Assembly: GCF_000970465.2 (NCBI RefSeq)
Contig: NZ_LAJE02000044.1
Coordinates: 1 to 64,000 of the forward strand
Length of the DNA: 64,000 nucleotides
Direction of reading: 5' to 3'
Source of the DNA: Devosia insulae DS-56
Lineage (GTDB): Bacteria > Pseudomonadota > Alphaproteobacteria > Rhizobiales > Devosiaceae
Position 1 is the stretch's first letter. The number at the start of each line of letters is the position of its first letter. The notes under the pieces are model-generated. The model was given only the letters and a program-made list of their open reading frames with translations. It had not been told where the DNA came from and did no database searches. Positions 34,817 to 44,235 of the stretch are shown here, one piece after another. The translations under genes and the position numbers were made by a program.

Positions 34817-36013
34817 TCAGGCGGTTGCCTTGCTGGGGGCTTCGGCCTCGATGGCCTCGAAGACTGCCGCGAGCTTACCCACCGCCTCCTCGATCTCGGC
34901 TTCGGTGACCACCAACGGCGGCAACAGGCGGAGCACGTTCTCGTTGGCGGTCATGGCCAGCATGTGGTGCTCGTCGCGCAGCCGCGCCGCGACGTCGCGC
35001 ACCGGCGAAGCGATGCGGATGCCGGCAAGCAGGCCCTTGCCGCGCAGCTCGAGCACCTGGCTCGGGAAGCGCTGCGCCAGCTGCTGCAGGTGCCAGTTGA
35101 GCCGCTGGCCCATTTTCTCGACGTGTTCGAAAAAGCCGGGCGCCAGCATGCGATCGAGCACGGCGTTGCCCATGGCCGAAGCCAGGGGGTTGCCGCCATA
35201 GGTAGAGCCGTGCGTGCCGGGGATCATCGACTTCGCCACCTCGCCCTTGGCGAGACAGGCGCCGAGCGGGAAGCCGGCGCCAATACCCTTGGCGACGGCC
35301 ATGATGTCGGGCTCGATGCCGCTCCACTCATAGGCGAAGAACTTGCCGGTGCGGCCGTAGCCGCACTGCACTTCATCGAGGATCAGCAGCATGCCGTGCT
35401 TATCGCAGAGCGCACGGAGACCCCGCATATACTCGGCGGTCATGGCGGTAACACCGCCCTCGCCCTGCACCGGCTCGATCAGGATGGCGCAGGTTTTTGG
35501 GGTGATGGCAGCTTCAACGGCCTTCAGGTCGCCGGGCGCCAGATGCTTGAAGCCTTCAAGCGGCGGGCCAAACCCTTCGAGGTAGTGGTCGTTGCCGGAG
35601 GCGGCGATCATGCCCATGGTGCGGCCATGGAAGGAGCCGGTAAAGGCGATGATCTCGTAGCGATCCTTCTCGCCCTTGGCCCAGAAATAGTGCCGGGCGG
35701 TCTTGACCGCGCACTCCACGGCCTCGGTGCCCGAGTTGGTGAAAAAGCACGCGTCGGCGAAGGTGTTTTCGACCAGCCGCTGGCCGAGCCGCTCCTGCTC
35801 GGGAATGGTGAAGGTATTGGCGGTGTGCCAGACCTTCTCGGCCGCCGCCTTCAGCGCCGCCACCATATGCGGATCGCCGTGGCCGAGCGCGTTGACCGCC
35901 ACACCGGCGTGGAAATCGAGGTAGGGCGTGCCGTCCTGCGCGAACAATCGCACACCCTCGCCCCGCTCAAAAGCGAGGTCGGACCGGGCATACGTACCGT
36001 ACAGCGCAGACAT
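34817..36013 (-). CDS. argD: Acetylornithine aminotransferase
   Basis: A 398-residue class III PLP aminotransferase. PLP lysine in [11 protein letters not shown], with [11 protein letters not shown] ahead of it and GSFHGRTMG upstream. It makes N-acetylornithine and may also act on succinyldiaminopimelate for lysine. The start at 36013 (MSALYGTYA) follows an AAAGGGG site; the frame stays open far upstream but there becomes antisense to gcrA. A hairpin with T run lies 60-85 bases upstream. Confidence 0.92.
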   Translation of the reverse strand: MSALYGTYARSDLAFERGEGVRLFAQDGTPYLDFHAGVAVNALGHGDPHMVAALKAAAEKVWHTANTFTIPEQERLGQRLVENTFADACFFTNSGTEAVECAVKTARHYFWAKGEKDRYEIIAFTGSFHGRTMGMIAASGNDHYLEGFGPPLEGFKHLAPGDLKAVEAAITPKTCAILIEPVQGEGGVTAMTAEYMRGLRALCDKHGMLLILDEVQCGYGRTGKFFAYEWSGIEPDIMAVAKGIGAGFPLGACLAKGEVAKSMIPGTHGSTYGGNPLASAMGNAVLDRMLAPGFFEHVEKMGQRLNWHLQQLAQRFPSQVLELRGKGLLAGIRIASPVRDVAARLRDEHHMLAMTANENVLRLLPPLVVTEAEIEEAVGKLAAVFEAIEAEAPSKATA

Positions 36014-36406
36014 CTTCGCACCCCTTTCATGGGCCAGTTTCGGGACTGTTGCAAAAGCCCCACAAAAACCAAAAACGCGCTGCGAAAATGCGGCGCGTTG
36101 CAGGCTCTCCATATGCCTTTGTGGAGTACTTAAGTCAACGGAAACGGGGCTTGCCGCTCTCAAGTGCCTGATTTGAAGCGGCTTCCGGCGACCGCCAAAT
36201 TGCAGACGCTTTTTCCCCGTGTAAAACGGCAGCGACTCTTGCACCGGATTCCGCGACCCGTGTAGTATCAAGGCATTGGGACACGATATCTCGTGTGGCG
36301 GACCCATCAGACCTACGATGCGTAGCGTATCGGGCTGTTGCTGAGGCAACGGCACGGCTGAGGAGTCTGTCAGAGTCCTGAATGGCGGTTTAGGAGCGGA
36401 TAGTTG
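36014..36406. other. Intergenic region between argD and gcrA
   Basis: About 390 bases with the divergent promoters of argD and gcrA. Besides the attenuator-like hairpin no confident promoter boxes or small genes are recognised. Confidence 0.5.
36060..36098 (-). promoter_or_regulatory. Attenuator-like hairpin in the argD leader
   Basis: ACGCGCTGC (36075-36083) and GCGGCGCGT (36090-36098) pair with one mismatch. On the minus strand the stem is followed by TTTTTGGTTTTTG, like an intrinsic terminator, about 50 bases before argD. This would allow attenuation of argD; it could also end upstream transcripts. Confidence 0.55.
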
Positions 36407-36976
36407 ATGGGCTGGACTGAAGAACGCGTCGAGCTGCTCAAGAAACTTTGGCTTGAGGGGCTGAGCGCCAGTCAGATCGCGGGCGTATTGGGCGAAGGCG
36501 TTACCCGAAATGCGGTGATCGGCAAGGTGCATCGGCTGAAGCTCTCGGGCCGCGCCAAACCGGCGACGTCGACCCCACGGGTGCGCAGCGCACCACGTCC
36601 GGCTGCCCGCCGTGTTTCCTCGCCGGCCAGCACCTCGCGGTCGAGCGGGTTGGGCACGGTGATGAAGACCCGCAACTCGATGAATGTCGGCGGCGGCGGT
36701 GGTGGCGGTGGCGCCATTCACGGCGCAACGGCGCTGAAGATGGAAGAAGAGTTCGCGGTCGAGATGGAGATGGCGCCGCAGGCGGCCGAGCTCTTCATCC
36801 CGGTGGAGCAGCGGCTGACGCTGCTGCAGCTCAGCGAACACACCTGCAAGTGGCCGATCGGCGACCCGCTGACGCCCGACTTCTATTTCTGCGGCCAGCA
36901 CTCGAATGAGGGCAAGCCCTATTGCGAGTTCCACTCGCGCCGGGCGTACCACCAGATCGACAAGAAGAAGCGCTGA
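36407..36976 (+). CDS. gcrA: GcrA cell-cycle regulator
   Basis: A 189-residue GcrA protein. The N-terminal DNA-binding helix-turn-helix is clear (WTEERVELLKKLWLEG, then VTRNAVIGKVHRLKL), a Pro/Ser/Arg and polyglycine linker follows, and the C-terminal part contains LSEHTCKWPIGDP with conserved Cys/His. GcrA binds methylated GANTC promoters with sigma-70 RNA polymerase in alphaproteobacteria. The ATG at 36407 is used; a terminator follows. Confidence 0.93.
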   Translation: MGWTEERVELLKKLWLEGLSASQIAGVLGEGVTRNAVIGKVHRLKLSGRAKPATSTPRVRSAPRPAARRVSSPASTSRSSGLGTVMKTRNSMNVGGGGGGGGAIHGATALKMEEEFAVEMEMAPQAAELFIPVEQRLTLLQLSEHTCKWPIGDPLTPDFYFCGQHSNEGKPYCEFHSRRAYHQIDKKKR

Positions 36977-36994
36977 GCCGCGCTTGAGTTTTCC

Positions 36995-37020
36995 AAAGGC
37001 CGGGAGTGATCCCGGCCTTT
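36995..37020 (+). terminator. Terminator of gcrA
   Basis: AAAGGCCGGG pairs perfectly with CCCGGCCTTT around a six-base loop, 19 bases past the gcrA stop. The T run is short. Confidence 0.82.
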
Positions 37021-37056
37021 GTCATTTCTTGCGTCTGAGCGAAGCGGGAGGACAGC

Positions 37057-37617
37057 ATGGCGGACACCACCTACCTGGCGCTGTTGCGCGGCATCAATGT
37101 CGGCGGCAAGAACAAGGTGCCGATGGCGGGGTTGAAGACGCTGCTCGAGGAGATCGGGCTCGAGGATGTCTCGACCTATATCGCCTCAGGCAATGCCATG
37201 TTCCGCTCGAAACTGACGGCCTCGAGCATTGCTCGAAAGATCGAGGATGGACTGACCGCGACGTTCAAGCTCGATGACGAGCTGGTCAAGGTACTGGTGC
37301 TCAGCCACGACCAGTTGAAGGCGATTGTCGACAAACGGCCCAAGGGGTTTGGCGACGCGCCCGACAAATACCACAGCGATGCGGTGTTCCTGATGGACAT
37401 CGACCGCGACGAGGCGTTCGCCCTGTTCAAGCCGCGCGACGGCGTCGACAAGGTGTGGCCCGGCGAGGCCATGATCTACTCGCAGCGGCTCAGTGCCGAG
37501 CGGACCAAGAGCCGGCTCAGCAAAATCATGGAGTCGCCGCTCTACAAATCGATGACCATCCGCAGCTGGCAGACGACGCAGAAACTGCTGGAACTGCTGG
37601 AGGCGATGAAGCGGTAG
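37057..37617 (+). CDS. DUF1697 domain protein
   Basis: A 186-residue protein that starts with the DUF1697 signature (YLALLRGINVGGKNKVPM) and continues with YIASGNAMF. The family is small, cytoplasmic and uncharacterised. A GGGAGGACAGC site sets the start. No functional partner is visible. Confidence 0.88.
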   Translation: MADTTYLALLRGINVGGKNKVPMAGLKTLLEEIGLEDVSTYIASGNAMFRSKLTASSIARKIEDGLTATFKLDDELVKVLVLSHDQLKAIVDKRPKGFGDAPDKYHSDAVFLMDIDRDEAFALFKPRDGVDKVWPGEAMIYSQRLSAERTKSRLSKIMESPLYKSMTIRSWQTTQKLLELLEAMKR

Positions 37618-38081
37618 GCCGGGATCGCGAACTGAGCCACCCAATCGCAGCCGCTGCGCCACCGTCGAGCTTACCCACAGCGATCACCCCATACTCGATG
37701 TCATCCCAGCGAAAGCTCATGTGCGCTAAGTTAGGGTCGTGCCCCACCCACGGGGTCATTCCCGCGAAAGCGGGAACCTCTGTTTTCTTGGCCTGCGGCA
37801 CGATCGCAAACGGAGTTCCCCGCTTCCGCGGGGATGACACCGAGTTTGGGGGACCTGCAGAGCCTCGGTTCGCATACCCGGCGTCACCCCATTTGGGAGC
37901 TAAGGTGGCGTCCATCAGGCCAACCGAAATCGCTAACTTAGCGCCTATGAGCGAAAGCTGGGACCCAACTCGCAGCCCGCACCAGTGGATAGATGGGTCC
38001 CAGCTTTCGCTGGGATGACCCCGGTGAGTGGGGCGAGTCAGAGCGCAATCAGCTTCATGAAACGATCCGCGCCGTTAGCGT
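37618..38081. other. Intergenic region full of palindromic repeats
   Basis: About 460 bases. It holds a family B palindrome at 37752-37841 and a longer composite of inverted segments at 37689-38028. No gene is supported. Confidence 0.6.
37689..38028. repeat. Composite palindromic repeat cluster, family B
   Basis: At 37752-37784 GGGGTCATTCCCGCGAAAGC is followed by its near inverse at 37809-37841. Around it, a segment with GCGCTAAGTTAG at 37722-37735 returns inverted at 37932-37944, and TCCCAGC-type short hairpins lie near 37703 and 37995. The pattern suggests nested insertions of short palindromic elements. Confidence 0.7.
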
Positions 38082-38453
38082 CTACATGAGCGCTTCCACC
38101 GCCCCAGCCAGCACCTCATGCACATCCTGCCGGCTGCCATCCGGCCCGACAATCCTCAATCGCTGCACGGTGTGGCCGTTGTAGAGGCTGACCATAAAGT
38201 CCTCGACGCCGAGCTTGCTATACTCGGCGAGCGGCACTTCGACGGCTTCGGTGATCAGCTCGACCCGGCCGGCGACCAGGTCGAAGATGGTGGCGAGCGC
38301 CGGGTGCACACTGGCCAGTCCGGCACGAAACTCCAGCACATCGGCGGCCGGTTCGGCGCGGGCGCTGAACAGCCGGTCGGCATAGGCATCGACCAGGTGC
38401 GCCGCCAGCATCGCCTTCTTGCGCGACAGCATGGCCGTCCTGGCGTCGGCCAC
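38082..38453 (-). CDS. Hypothetical protein following the dienelactone hydrolase
   Basis: About 123 residues if a GTG at 38453 is used; an ATG at 38432 would give 116. Protein-like composition extends even further upstream into the end of the hydrolase gene, but no standard start exists there. The helical start (RTAMLSRKKAMLAAHLVDAYADRLF) and the conserved-looking end (YNGHTVQRLRIVG) suggest a real gene of unknown role, probably co-transcribed with the hydrolase. Confidence 0.5.
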   Translation of the reverse strand: MADARTAMLSRKKAMLAAHLVDAYADRLFSARAEPAADVLEFRAGLASVHPALATIFDLVAGRVELITEAVEVPLAEYSKLGVEDFMVSLYNGHTVQRLRIVGPDGSRQDVHEVLAGAVEALM

Positions 38454-38487
38454 CGCCTCCTCGAGATAGGCGAGGTGACGGACGAGG

Positions 38488-39162
38488 TCAGCCGAGATGC
38501 TTATGGAAGAACTCCAGCGAGCGCACCGAGGCCTTGGTGCAGGAGGCCTCGTCGAACTTCTCCGGGCGGTCGCTGTTACAGAAGCCATGATCGCCGCTGT
38601 AGACATAGATGTCGGCTTCGGGGTGGCGGGCCTTCAGCTGCTCGACCTGCTCGAGCGGGATGCCCTGGTCCTTGTCGCCATAGTGCATCTCGATCGGCAC
38701 CTTGGGCGTCAGCTCGATATAGTTCTGTACGCCGCCGCCATAGTAGCCGGAAGCGGCGCTGAGGCCTTCCAGCCTGCTGGCGGCGATCCAGCTGACCCGA
38801 CCGCCAAAGCAATAGCCGGTGATGCCGACCTTACCGGCTGCGGAAGCAGCCGCGATGGCGGCTTCGACATCGGTCATGGCGGTCTCCATCGAGAACTTCT
38901 TCATCAGCTCGCCGACCAGCGGGAAGTGGTCGGCGCCGTAGTTCTCGCTCTCGAAACCGTACTCGGCGCGGTCGAACATTGCCGGAGCGATGGTCAGGTA
39001 GCCGTGGCGGGCCCAGCGGTCGGCGACGCTGCGGATCCAGTTGCTGAGGCCCCAGACCTCCTGGATCAGCACGACGCCGCCGCGCGGCTTGCCCTCCGGC
39101 GCGGCGCGGTAGGCGTTGAGGACGAAGCCATCGGCAGCAGTGAGTTTGATGCGTTCGCCCAT
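38488..39162 (-). CDS. Dienelactone hydrolase family protein
   Basis: A 224-residue alpha/beta hydrolase. The catalytic Cys118 sits in GYCFGG, Glu35 in IQEVWG, and a His in YSGDHGFCNS. The family hydrolyses dienelactones in chlorocatechol degradation, but many members act on other esters. It lies 33 bases after an aldo/keto reductase gene, probably in one transcript. Substrate not predictable. Confidence 0.87.
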   Translation of the reverse strand: MGERIKLTAADGFVLNAYRAAPEGKPRGGVVLIQEVWGLSNWIRSVADRWARHGYLTIAPAMFDRAEYGFESENYGADHFPLVGELMKKFSMETAMTDVEAAIAAASAAGKVGITGYCFGGRVSWIAASRLEGLSAASGYYGGGVQNYIELTPKVPIEMHYGDKDQGIPLEQVEQLKARHPEADIYVYSGDHGFCNSDRPEKFDEASCTKASVRSLEFFHKHLG

Positions 39163-39195
39163 GGGGCCTCCAGAAGTTGGACGTTGAAGCGTAGC

Positions 39196-40236
39196 TTACG
39201 CCAGGATCGGGGTAACGGGGCCAGGCGCATTCGGATGCAGCAGGCCCGCCTCGCGGAGCTCGGCCCACAACGCATCAGGGATGGGTTTGCGGTAGCCGGC
39301 AAGGTTGTCGTTGAACTCGGCGACGTTGGAGAAGCCGGGGATGATGGCGGTGATCGCCGAGTGGCCGAGCGGGAAGTTGAGCGCGGCGCGGATCAACGTG
39401 GTGCCGTGCTTGCTGCACAGCGCCTCGATGCGGCGGGTCTTTTCGATCATTTCGGGGCTGGCCTGGGCGTAATCGTAGATGGCGTTGGGAACCGGCCCGG
39501 TGGCGAGGATGCCGCTGTTGAGCGGGGCGCCGTCGACGATCGCCACGCCTTCGCGCTCTACCCGCGGCAAGAGGGTATCGATCACCTGCTGGTCGAGCAG
39601 GGTGTAGCGGTTGGCAAGGAGGAAGATATCGAAGCGGGCATGGTTCATCAGCTCGTCGATGATCTGCCACTCGTTGACCCCTGCCCCGATGGCCTTCACC
39701 GCACCGGCGGCGCGCAACTCTTCGAGCGCGAGGATGCCGCCGCCTTCAAGCGCCTGCGCCATGGTCTCGGCGTGCCGCTCGCGCTGGCTGAAAGCGCCGA
39801 TGTCGTGCAGGAACAGGATGTCGATGCTTTCGAGCCCGAGCCGCTGCAGCGAGTTCTCGTAGCTCCGCATCACTCCGTCATAGCTGAAATCGAACTTCGG
39901 CCGGAACGGCAGGGAGCGCGGGTCGCCATGGCGTTCCATCGCAAAGGCGCGGTCGGGGATCAACAACCGGCCGACCTTGGTCGACAGCACATAGCTATCC
40001 CGAGGCTTGTCGCGCAGGAAATCGCCGATCCGTCGCTCCGACAGGCCGGCGCCGTAGAAGGGGGCGGTATCGAAATAGCGGATGCCGGCGTCCCAGGCAG
40101 CCTCGAGCAGTTCGCGGGCTCCGGCATCGGTGGGGGCGCGCCGGAGGTCGCCGAGCGGCGCGCCGCCAAAGCCGATGCGGCTGATCTCGAGACCGGTCGA
40201 GCCGACCGGGCGGGGCGGGATCAGCGGGCTGCCCAC
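39196..40236 (-). CDS. Aldo/keto reductase
   Basis: A 346-residue AKR. The tetrad is visible: Asp and Tyr in FDTAPFYG, Lys in LSTKVGR and a downstream His (LHDIGAF). The length and GSTGLEISRIGFGGAPLG start agree with the L-fucose/D-threo-aldose dehydrogenase subgroup, which oxidises sugars using NAD(P). Overlaps the ThuA-like gene by 16 bases, implying co-translation. Confidence 0.85.
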   Translation of the reverse strand: MGSPLIPPRPVGSTGLEISRIGFGGAPLGDLRRAPTDAGARELLEAAWDAGIRYFDTAPFYGAGLSERRIGDFLRDKPRDSYVLSTKVGRLLIPDRAFAMERHGDPRSLPFRPKFDFSYDGVMRSYENSLQRLGLESIDILFLHDIGAFSQRERHAETMAQALEGGGILALEELRAAGAVKAIGAGVNEWQIIDELMNHARFDIFLLANRYTLLDQQVIDTLLPRVEREGVAIVDGAPLNSGILATGPVPNAIYDYAQASPEMIEKTRRIEALCSKHGTTLIRAALNFPLGHSAITAIIPGFSNVAEFNDNLAGYRKPIPDALWAELREAGLLHPNAPGPVTPILA

Positions 40237-40862
40237 AGCAGCCCCCGGTGCAGGATGGTCTTGATCTCGGGCTTGTCGAGCTCGGCCGGCTTATGGCCGA
40301 GCGCGGTGTAAAAGACCCGGCCGTGGCCATAGGCCGACTTATAGACCACCGGCATCTGAGCGCCCTTCTTCCAGAAGGCGTGCTCCCCCGAAAAGGTCGT
40401 TGTGGCGAGCACCTCAACGGTGGGGTCGACATGCATATAGTACTGCTCCGACGTGTGCTCGAAGCTCTTGATGCCGGCCATGATCGGGTCGTCGGTCCGC
40501 TTGGGGTCGACCTGGTAGCTGATGATGTCGCCCGGGTGGGTGGCGAAGGTGCAGCCGCCGAGGAAGCGGATCCGCGCGTTGCCCTGGAAGCTGGTGGCAA
40601 GACCATGGTGGAAAGCGGCAAGGCCGGTCCCGGCTTCGACGGCGGCGCAGAAACGGATCGAATTCTCGCGGTCGAGCTCGCCACCGGTGATCTGCGGCAC
40701 GATCAGGTCGTAGGAGCCGACATTCTCGCCACCCAGCGCCGTATAGTCGCCGGTGACATCGACCTCAAAACCCTCGCCCTCGAGGATTTCGCGCACGATA
40801 TGCGCGCCTTTTTCGGGCTCGTGCAGCTCGAGCCCACCCCATACGACCAATGCTGTCTTCAT
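40221..40862 (-). CDS. ThuA-like protein
   Basis: A 213-residue protein of the ThuA/trehalose-utilisation family, with a class I glutamine-amidotransferase-like fold: VVWGGLELHEPEKG at the start and GTGLAAFHHGLA in the middle. ThuA helps convert keto-trehalose in rhizobia. The neighbouring reductase suggests sugar or keto-sugar metabolism. Start at the ATG 40862, after GAGG. Confidence 0.85.
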   Translation of the reverse strand: MKTALVVWGGLELHEPEKGAHIVREILEGEGFEVDVTGDYTALGGENVGSYDLIVPQITGGELDRENSIRFCAAVEAGTGLAAFHHGLATSFQGNARIRFLGGCTFATHPGDIISYQVDPKRTDDPIMAGIKSFEHTSEQYYMHVDPTVEVLATTTFSGEHAFWKKGAQMPVVYKSAYGHGRVFYTALGHKPAELDKPEIKTILHRGLLWAAR

Positions 40863-41027
40863 AGTCCTCGTCCCTCGCCGCTTGCCGGCGGCAGACCTGA
40901 ACAAAAGCAGCGGGTTAAGGCAAGCGGGAATTGGTATGGCAGGCGCCCCCTTGCCCCACCTAACGGTGCATTGTGCGGGGGACGCTTCGTGTCGAGTATC
41001 CCCCTCAATAACAAGGAGGGGGCAAAC

Positions 41028-42509
41028 ATGCCGACAAGCGACTTTTCCTATCTGAGCGCCACCGAACTGGCGCGGCAGATCCGCCAGCGCGAAGTGTCGC
41101 CGGTCGAGGTGATGGAGGCCACCATCAGCCGGATCGAGACGCGCAACCCAAGCCTCAATGCGTTGATTTATCTGGACTTCGAAGATGCGCGGCGCGAGGC
41201 GAAAACAGCCGAGGCGGCGGTGATGAGCGGCGCGACGCTGCCGCCGCTGCACGGAGTGCCCGCGGCGATCAAGGACCTGTTCGACTTCAAGCCGGGCTGG
41301 CCGACGACCTTCGGCGGGGTGCGGGCACTCAGGGACAATATCGCGCAGTTCCACTGCCCGTTCGCCGAGCGGATCGAGAAAGGCGGCGCGATCCTCGTGG
41401 GCAAGACCAATGCGCCGGTGATGGGGTTGCGCGGTGTCACCGATAACTACCTGTTCGGGCCGACCAATAACCCGTTCGATACGACGCGCAATCCGGGCGG
41501 CTCCTCCGGCGGCAGCGCGGCGATCGTTGCCGATGGCTTGGTGTCCATCGCCGAGGGCACCGATGCCGGCGGTTCGATCCGCATCCCGGCGGCCTGGTGT
41601 GGGGTCTATGGCTACAAGCCAGCCTTCGGGCGCGTGCCCGTGGTGATGCGGCCCAACGCCTTTGCCGGCGACCTGCCCTATGTGTTCGAGGGACCGATTA
41701 CCCGCACGGTGGAAGACGCGGCGCTGGCGATGAGCGTGCTCGGCGGCTATGACCCGCGCGACCCGCTGAGCCTCGACGAGACGGTCGATTATCTCGGCGC
41801 CCTGAAGCAATCGATCAAAGGCTTCCGGATCGGCTACAGCCCCAACCTCGACGTGTTCCCGGTCGACCCGCGCGTGGCGGAGACGGTGAAGCGGGCCGTC
41901 GCAGCGTTCAGCGAGGCCGGTGCGGAGGTCGAAGAGATCAAGCTTGGCATCCGCTACTCGCAACGCGAGCTGAGCGACTTGTGGCTGCGGCTGATGATGC
42001 CGCTCAATATGGGGACGCTCGAGGCAGTGAAGGCCGGCGGACTCGACCTCCTGGCAGACCATCGCGGCGACTTCCCGCCGGAGTACCTGCACTGGATCGA
42101 AAGCTATGGGCAGACGATGACCGCGGCCGACCTCCGTTGTGACCAGGCGATGCGGTCGGAGATCTATGACGCCTTCCAGGCCGCCTTCGCGACCTATGAC
42201 CTGGTGATCACCCCGACGGTTGCCGCGCTACCGGTGAAGAACGAGACCGGCGGCAACACGCAGGGGCCGCGCGAGGTGAATGGCGAGGCGGTCGACCAGG
42301 GGATCGGCTGGTGCCTCACCTACCCGCTCAACTTCACCGGGCATCCGGCCGCGTCGATCCCCGCCGGATTGGTGGATGGCTTACCGGTCGGCATGCAGAT
42401 CATCGGGCGGCGCTATGCCGATGCCGATGTGCTGGCGGCGAGCGCGACGTTCGAGCGGTTGCGGCCGTGGGCGGAGAGTTATCGGATCTGCGCGGATCGG
42501 GCGATTTAG
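41028..42509 (+). CDS. Amidase
   Basis: A 493-residue amidase-signature enzyme. The Ser-cisSer-Lys triad is present: Lys82 (AIKDLFD), Ser159/160 in GGSSGGS and Ser183 in GTDAGGSIRIP. It hydrolyses a carboxamide; the substrate is unknown. A strong AAGGAGGGGG site precedes it. It is alone on its strand and divergent from the ThuA-like gene. Confidence 0.9.
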   Translation: MPTSDFSYLSATELARQIRQREVSPVEVMEATISRIETRNPSLNALIYLDFEDARREAKTAEAAVMSGATLPPLHGVPAAIKDLFDFKPGWPTTFGGVRALRDNIAQFHCPFAERIEKGGAILVGKTNAPVMGLRGVTDNYLFGPTNNPFDTTRNPGGSSGGSAAIVADGLVSIAEGTDAGGSIRIPAAWCGVYGYKPAFGRVPVVMRPNAFAGDLPYVFEGPITRTVEDAALAMSVLGGYDPRDPLSLDETVDYLGALKQSIKGFRIGYSPNLDVFPVDPRVAETVKRAVAAFSEAGAEVEEIKLGIRYSQRELSDLWLRLMMPLNMGTLEAVKAGGLDLLADHRGDFPPEYLHWIESYGQTMTAADLRCDQAMRSEIYDAFQAAFATYDLVITPTVAALPVKNETGGNTQGPREVNGEAVDQGIGWCLTYPLNFTGHPAASIPAGLVDGLPVGMQIIGRRYADADVLAASATFERLRPWAESYRICADRAI

Positions 42510-42519
42510 CACTCGCTTG

Positions 42520-42684
42520 CCCCACCAACCGGCCGTCATCCCGACGAAAGTCGGGACCCAGCGCACCGGCCGATCCACCCGTGCCGAACTGTCCGACCTT
42601 GCCGTGATGGACCGGCGCAGTTCGAGTCTACCCAACCCTCCGAGCAGTGGGTCCCGGCGTTCGCCGGGATGACGGCCGGTGGGG
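42520..42684. repeat. Palindromic intergenic repeat, family C
   Basis: A left arm (42520-42560), with CCGGCCGTCATCCCGACG, and a right arm (42648-42684), with GGGATGACGGCCGGTGGGG, are near-inverse. Each arm contains a small CGAAAG or GTTCG hairpin. It lies between the convergent amidase and phoB genes. Confidence 0.8.
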
Positions 42685-42720
42685 AGGTGCGGTCAAAAGG
42701 ACACCGGTGAATCCGGCCGT

Positions 42721-43422
42721 TCAGCTGACCGCGGCAAAGCGCTCGTCAAACGCATAACCGGCGCCGCGGACGGTGCGGATCGGGTCCGCGTCGCGGTGGC
42801 GGTTGATGGCCTTGCGCAGCCGCCCGACATGTACGTCGACGGTGCGCTCGTCGACATAGACGTCATTGCCCCAGACGCCGTCGAGCAGCTGCTCGCGAGA
42901 ATAGACGCGGCCGGGGTGGCGCATCAGGTATTCGAGCAGGCGGTACTCAGTGGGGCCGAGATGCACTTCGCGGCCGCCGCGCCGGACGCGGTGGCTGGTA
43001 CGGTCGAGCTCGAGGTCGCCGGCCTTCAGCACCGCGGTGACGAGCTGCGGGCTCGAACGGCGAAGCAGCGCGTTGATGCGGGCGAGCAACTCGGGGATCG
43101 AGAAGGGCTTCACCACATAGTCGTCGGCGCCGGTGGCAAGGCCGCGGACCCGCTCTTCTTCCTCGCCGCGCGCGGTAATCATGATGATCGGGGTGCGGGC
43201 GGTTTCCTCGCGTGAGCGCCAGCGGCGGCAGAGCTCGATGCCAGAAAGGCCCGGCAGCATCCAGTCGAGCAGGATCAGGTCCGGGACGCCATCGCGGATG
43301 CGCTCCACCGCCTCGTCGCCCGAGGCGGCGGTGGCGACCCGGAAACCTTCGGCTTCGAGGTTGTAGCGCAGCAGGACGGCCAGATCGGCTTCGTCTTCGA
43401 CGATCAGGATGGTGGCAGACAT
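42721..43422 (-). CDS. phoB: Phosphate regulon response regulator PhoB
   Basis: A 233-residue OmpR-type regulator. Receiver with acidic pocket (VEDEAD), Asp53 and Lys105 (VVKPFS), then winged-helix DNA-binding domain (TEYRLLEYLMRHPG...VDVHVGRLRKAI). It is the last gene of the pst-phoU-phoB operon and binds PHO boxes, which are found ahead of pstS and ppk2. The kinase phoR lies upstream of pstS. Confidence 0.92.
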   Translation of the reverse strand: MSATILIVEDEADLAVLLRYNLEAEGFRVATAASGDEAVERIRDGVPDLILLDWMLPGLSGIELCRRWRSREETARTPIIMITARGEEEERVRGLATGADDYVVKPFSIPELLARINALLRRSSPQLVTAVLKAGDLELDRTSHRVRRGGREVHLGPTEYRLLEYLMRHPGRVYSREQLLDGVWGNDVYVDERTVDVHVGRLRKAINRHRDADPIRTVRGAGYAFDERFAAVS

Positions 43423-43434
43423 CGGATCACCCCT

Positions 43435-43514
43435 AGAGCGCTTTCGGGAAAGTCGCGGACTTTTCGAAAGCTCTGGAAATCAAAGAGCGCTTCGCCGCCT
43501 CAACAAGCGGCGAA
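43435..43514. other. Two hairpins between phoU and phoB
   Basis: The first (43435-43474) pairs AGAGC..CTTTC..AAAGTC with GACTTTTCGAAAGCTCT. The second (43491-43514) pairs TTCGCCGC with GCGGCGAA. There is no clear T run. They may regulate or process the phoB end of the operon mRNA. Confidence 0.5.
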
Positions 43515-43519
43515 ACGAT

Positions 43520-44215
43520 TTAGCGCGGCTGGCGCTGCTGTTCCTCGGCGCCGAGATGACGGCCGGTTTCGAGGTAGTAGGCAGCTTCCGCGATATTGGT
43601 CGCGTGGTCGCCGACGCGCTCGAGGCTCTTGGTGCAGAACAACAGGTGCGTGCACTGCGTGATGTTGCGCGGATCTTCCATCATGTAGGTGAGGAGTTCG
43701 CGGAACAGCGAGTTGTACATCGCGTCGACCTCGTCATCGCGGCTGCAGACCTCAACGGCCGCGGCAGCGTCGCGATTGAGGTAGGCATCGATGGCGCTCT
43801 TCAGCTGCCGCGCCACCAGTTCCTTCATGTGCTTGACGCCATTGTAGAACTTTGGCGCGAGACCGAGGGACTCGATCTGCATGGCGCGCTTGGCCAATTG
43901 CTTGGCCATATCGCCGGTGCGCTCGAGATCGTTGGCGACCTGGATCGAGGTCACCACCATGCGCAGGTCGGCCGCCATCGGCTGGCGGCGCGCGATGATC
44001 GACACGGCCGCATCGTTGATGCGCTGCTGCATCTCGTCGATCTTCTTGTCAAACAGGCGCACGTCCTGAGCCTGTTTGTGATCGAGCTTGAGCAAGGCGA
44101 CGGCCGACTCGGTGATGGCCTGTTCGACCATGCCACCCATCTCGGAAATGGCCTTATTGAGGTTGGTCAGTTCGTCCTCGTAGGAGGAAACGATGTGCTC
44201 GTTGAGCGATGCCAT
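43520..44215 (-). CDS. phoU: Phosphate transport regulator PhoU
   Basis: A 231-residue helical protein with two PhoU repeats: MGGMVEQAITESA and DLRMVVTSIQVANDLERTGD in the first half, and LERVGDHATNIAEAAYYLETG near the end, with the conserved acidic metal-binding E/D-x-x-x-D motifs. It links the Pst transporter to PhoR signalling, keeping the regulon off when phosphate is plentiful. Confidence 0.93.
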   Translation of the reverse strand: MASLNEHIVSSYEDELTNLNKAISEMGGMVEQAITESAVALLKLDHKQAQDVRLFDKKIDEMQQRINDAAVSIIARRQPMAADLRMVVTSIQVANDLERTGDMAKQLAKRAMQIESLGLAPKFYNGVKHMKELVARQLKSAIDAYLNRDAAAAVEVCSRDDEVDAMYNSLFRELLTYMMEDPRNITQCTHLLFCTKSLERVGDHATNIAEAAYYLETGRHLGAEEQQRQPR

Positions 44216-44235
44216 ATTATCGATCCTCTTGGACG

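Noticed and set aside
36014-36952. N-terminal extension of argD far upstream
   Set aside because: The frame runs antisense through gcrA; the start at 36013 has a ribosome-binding site and fits the family length.
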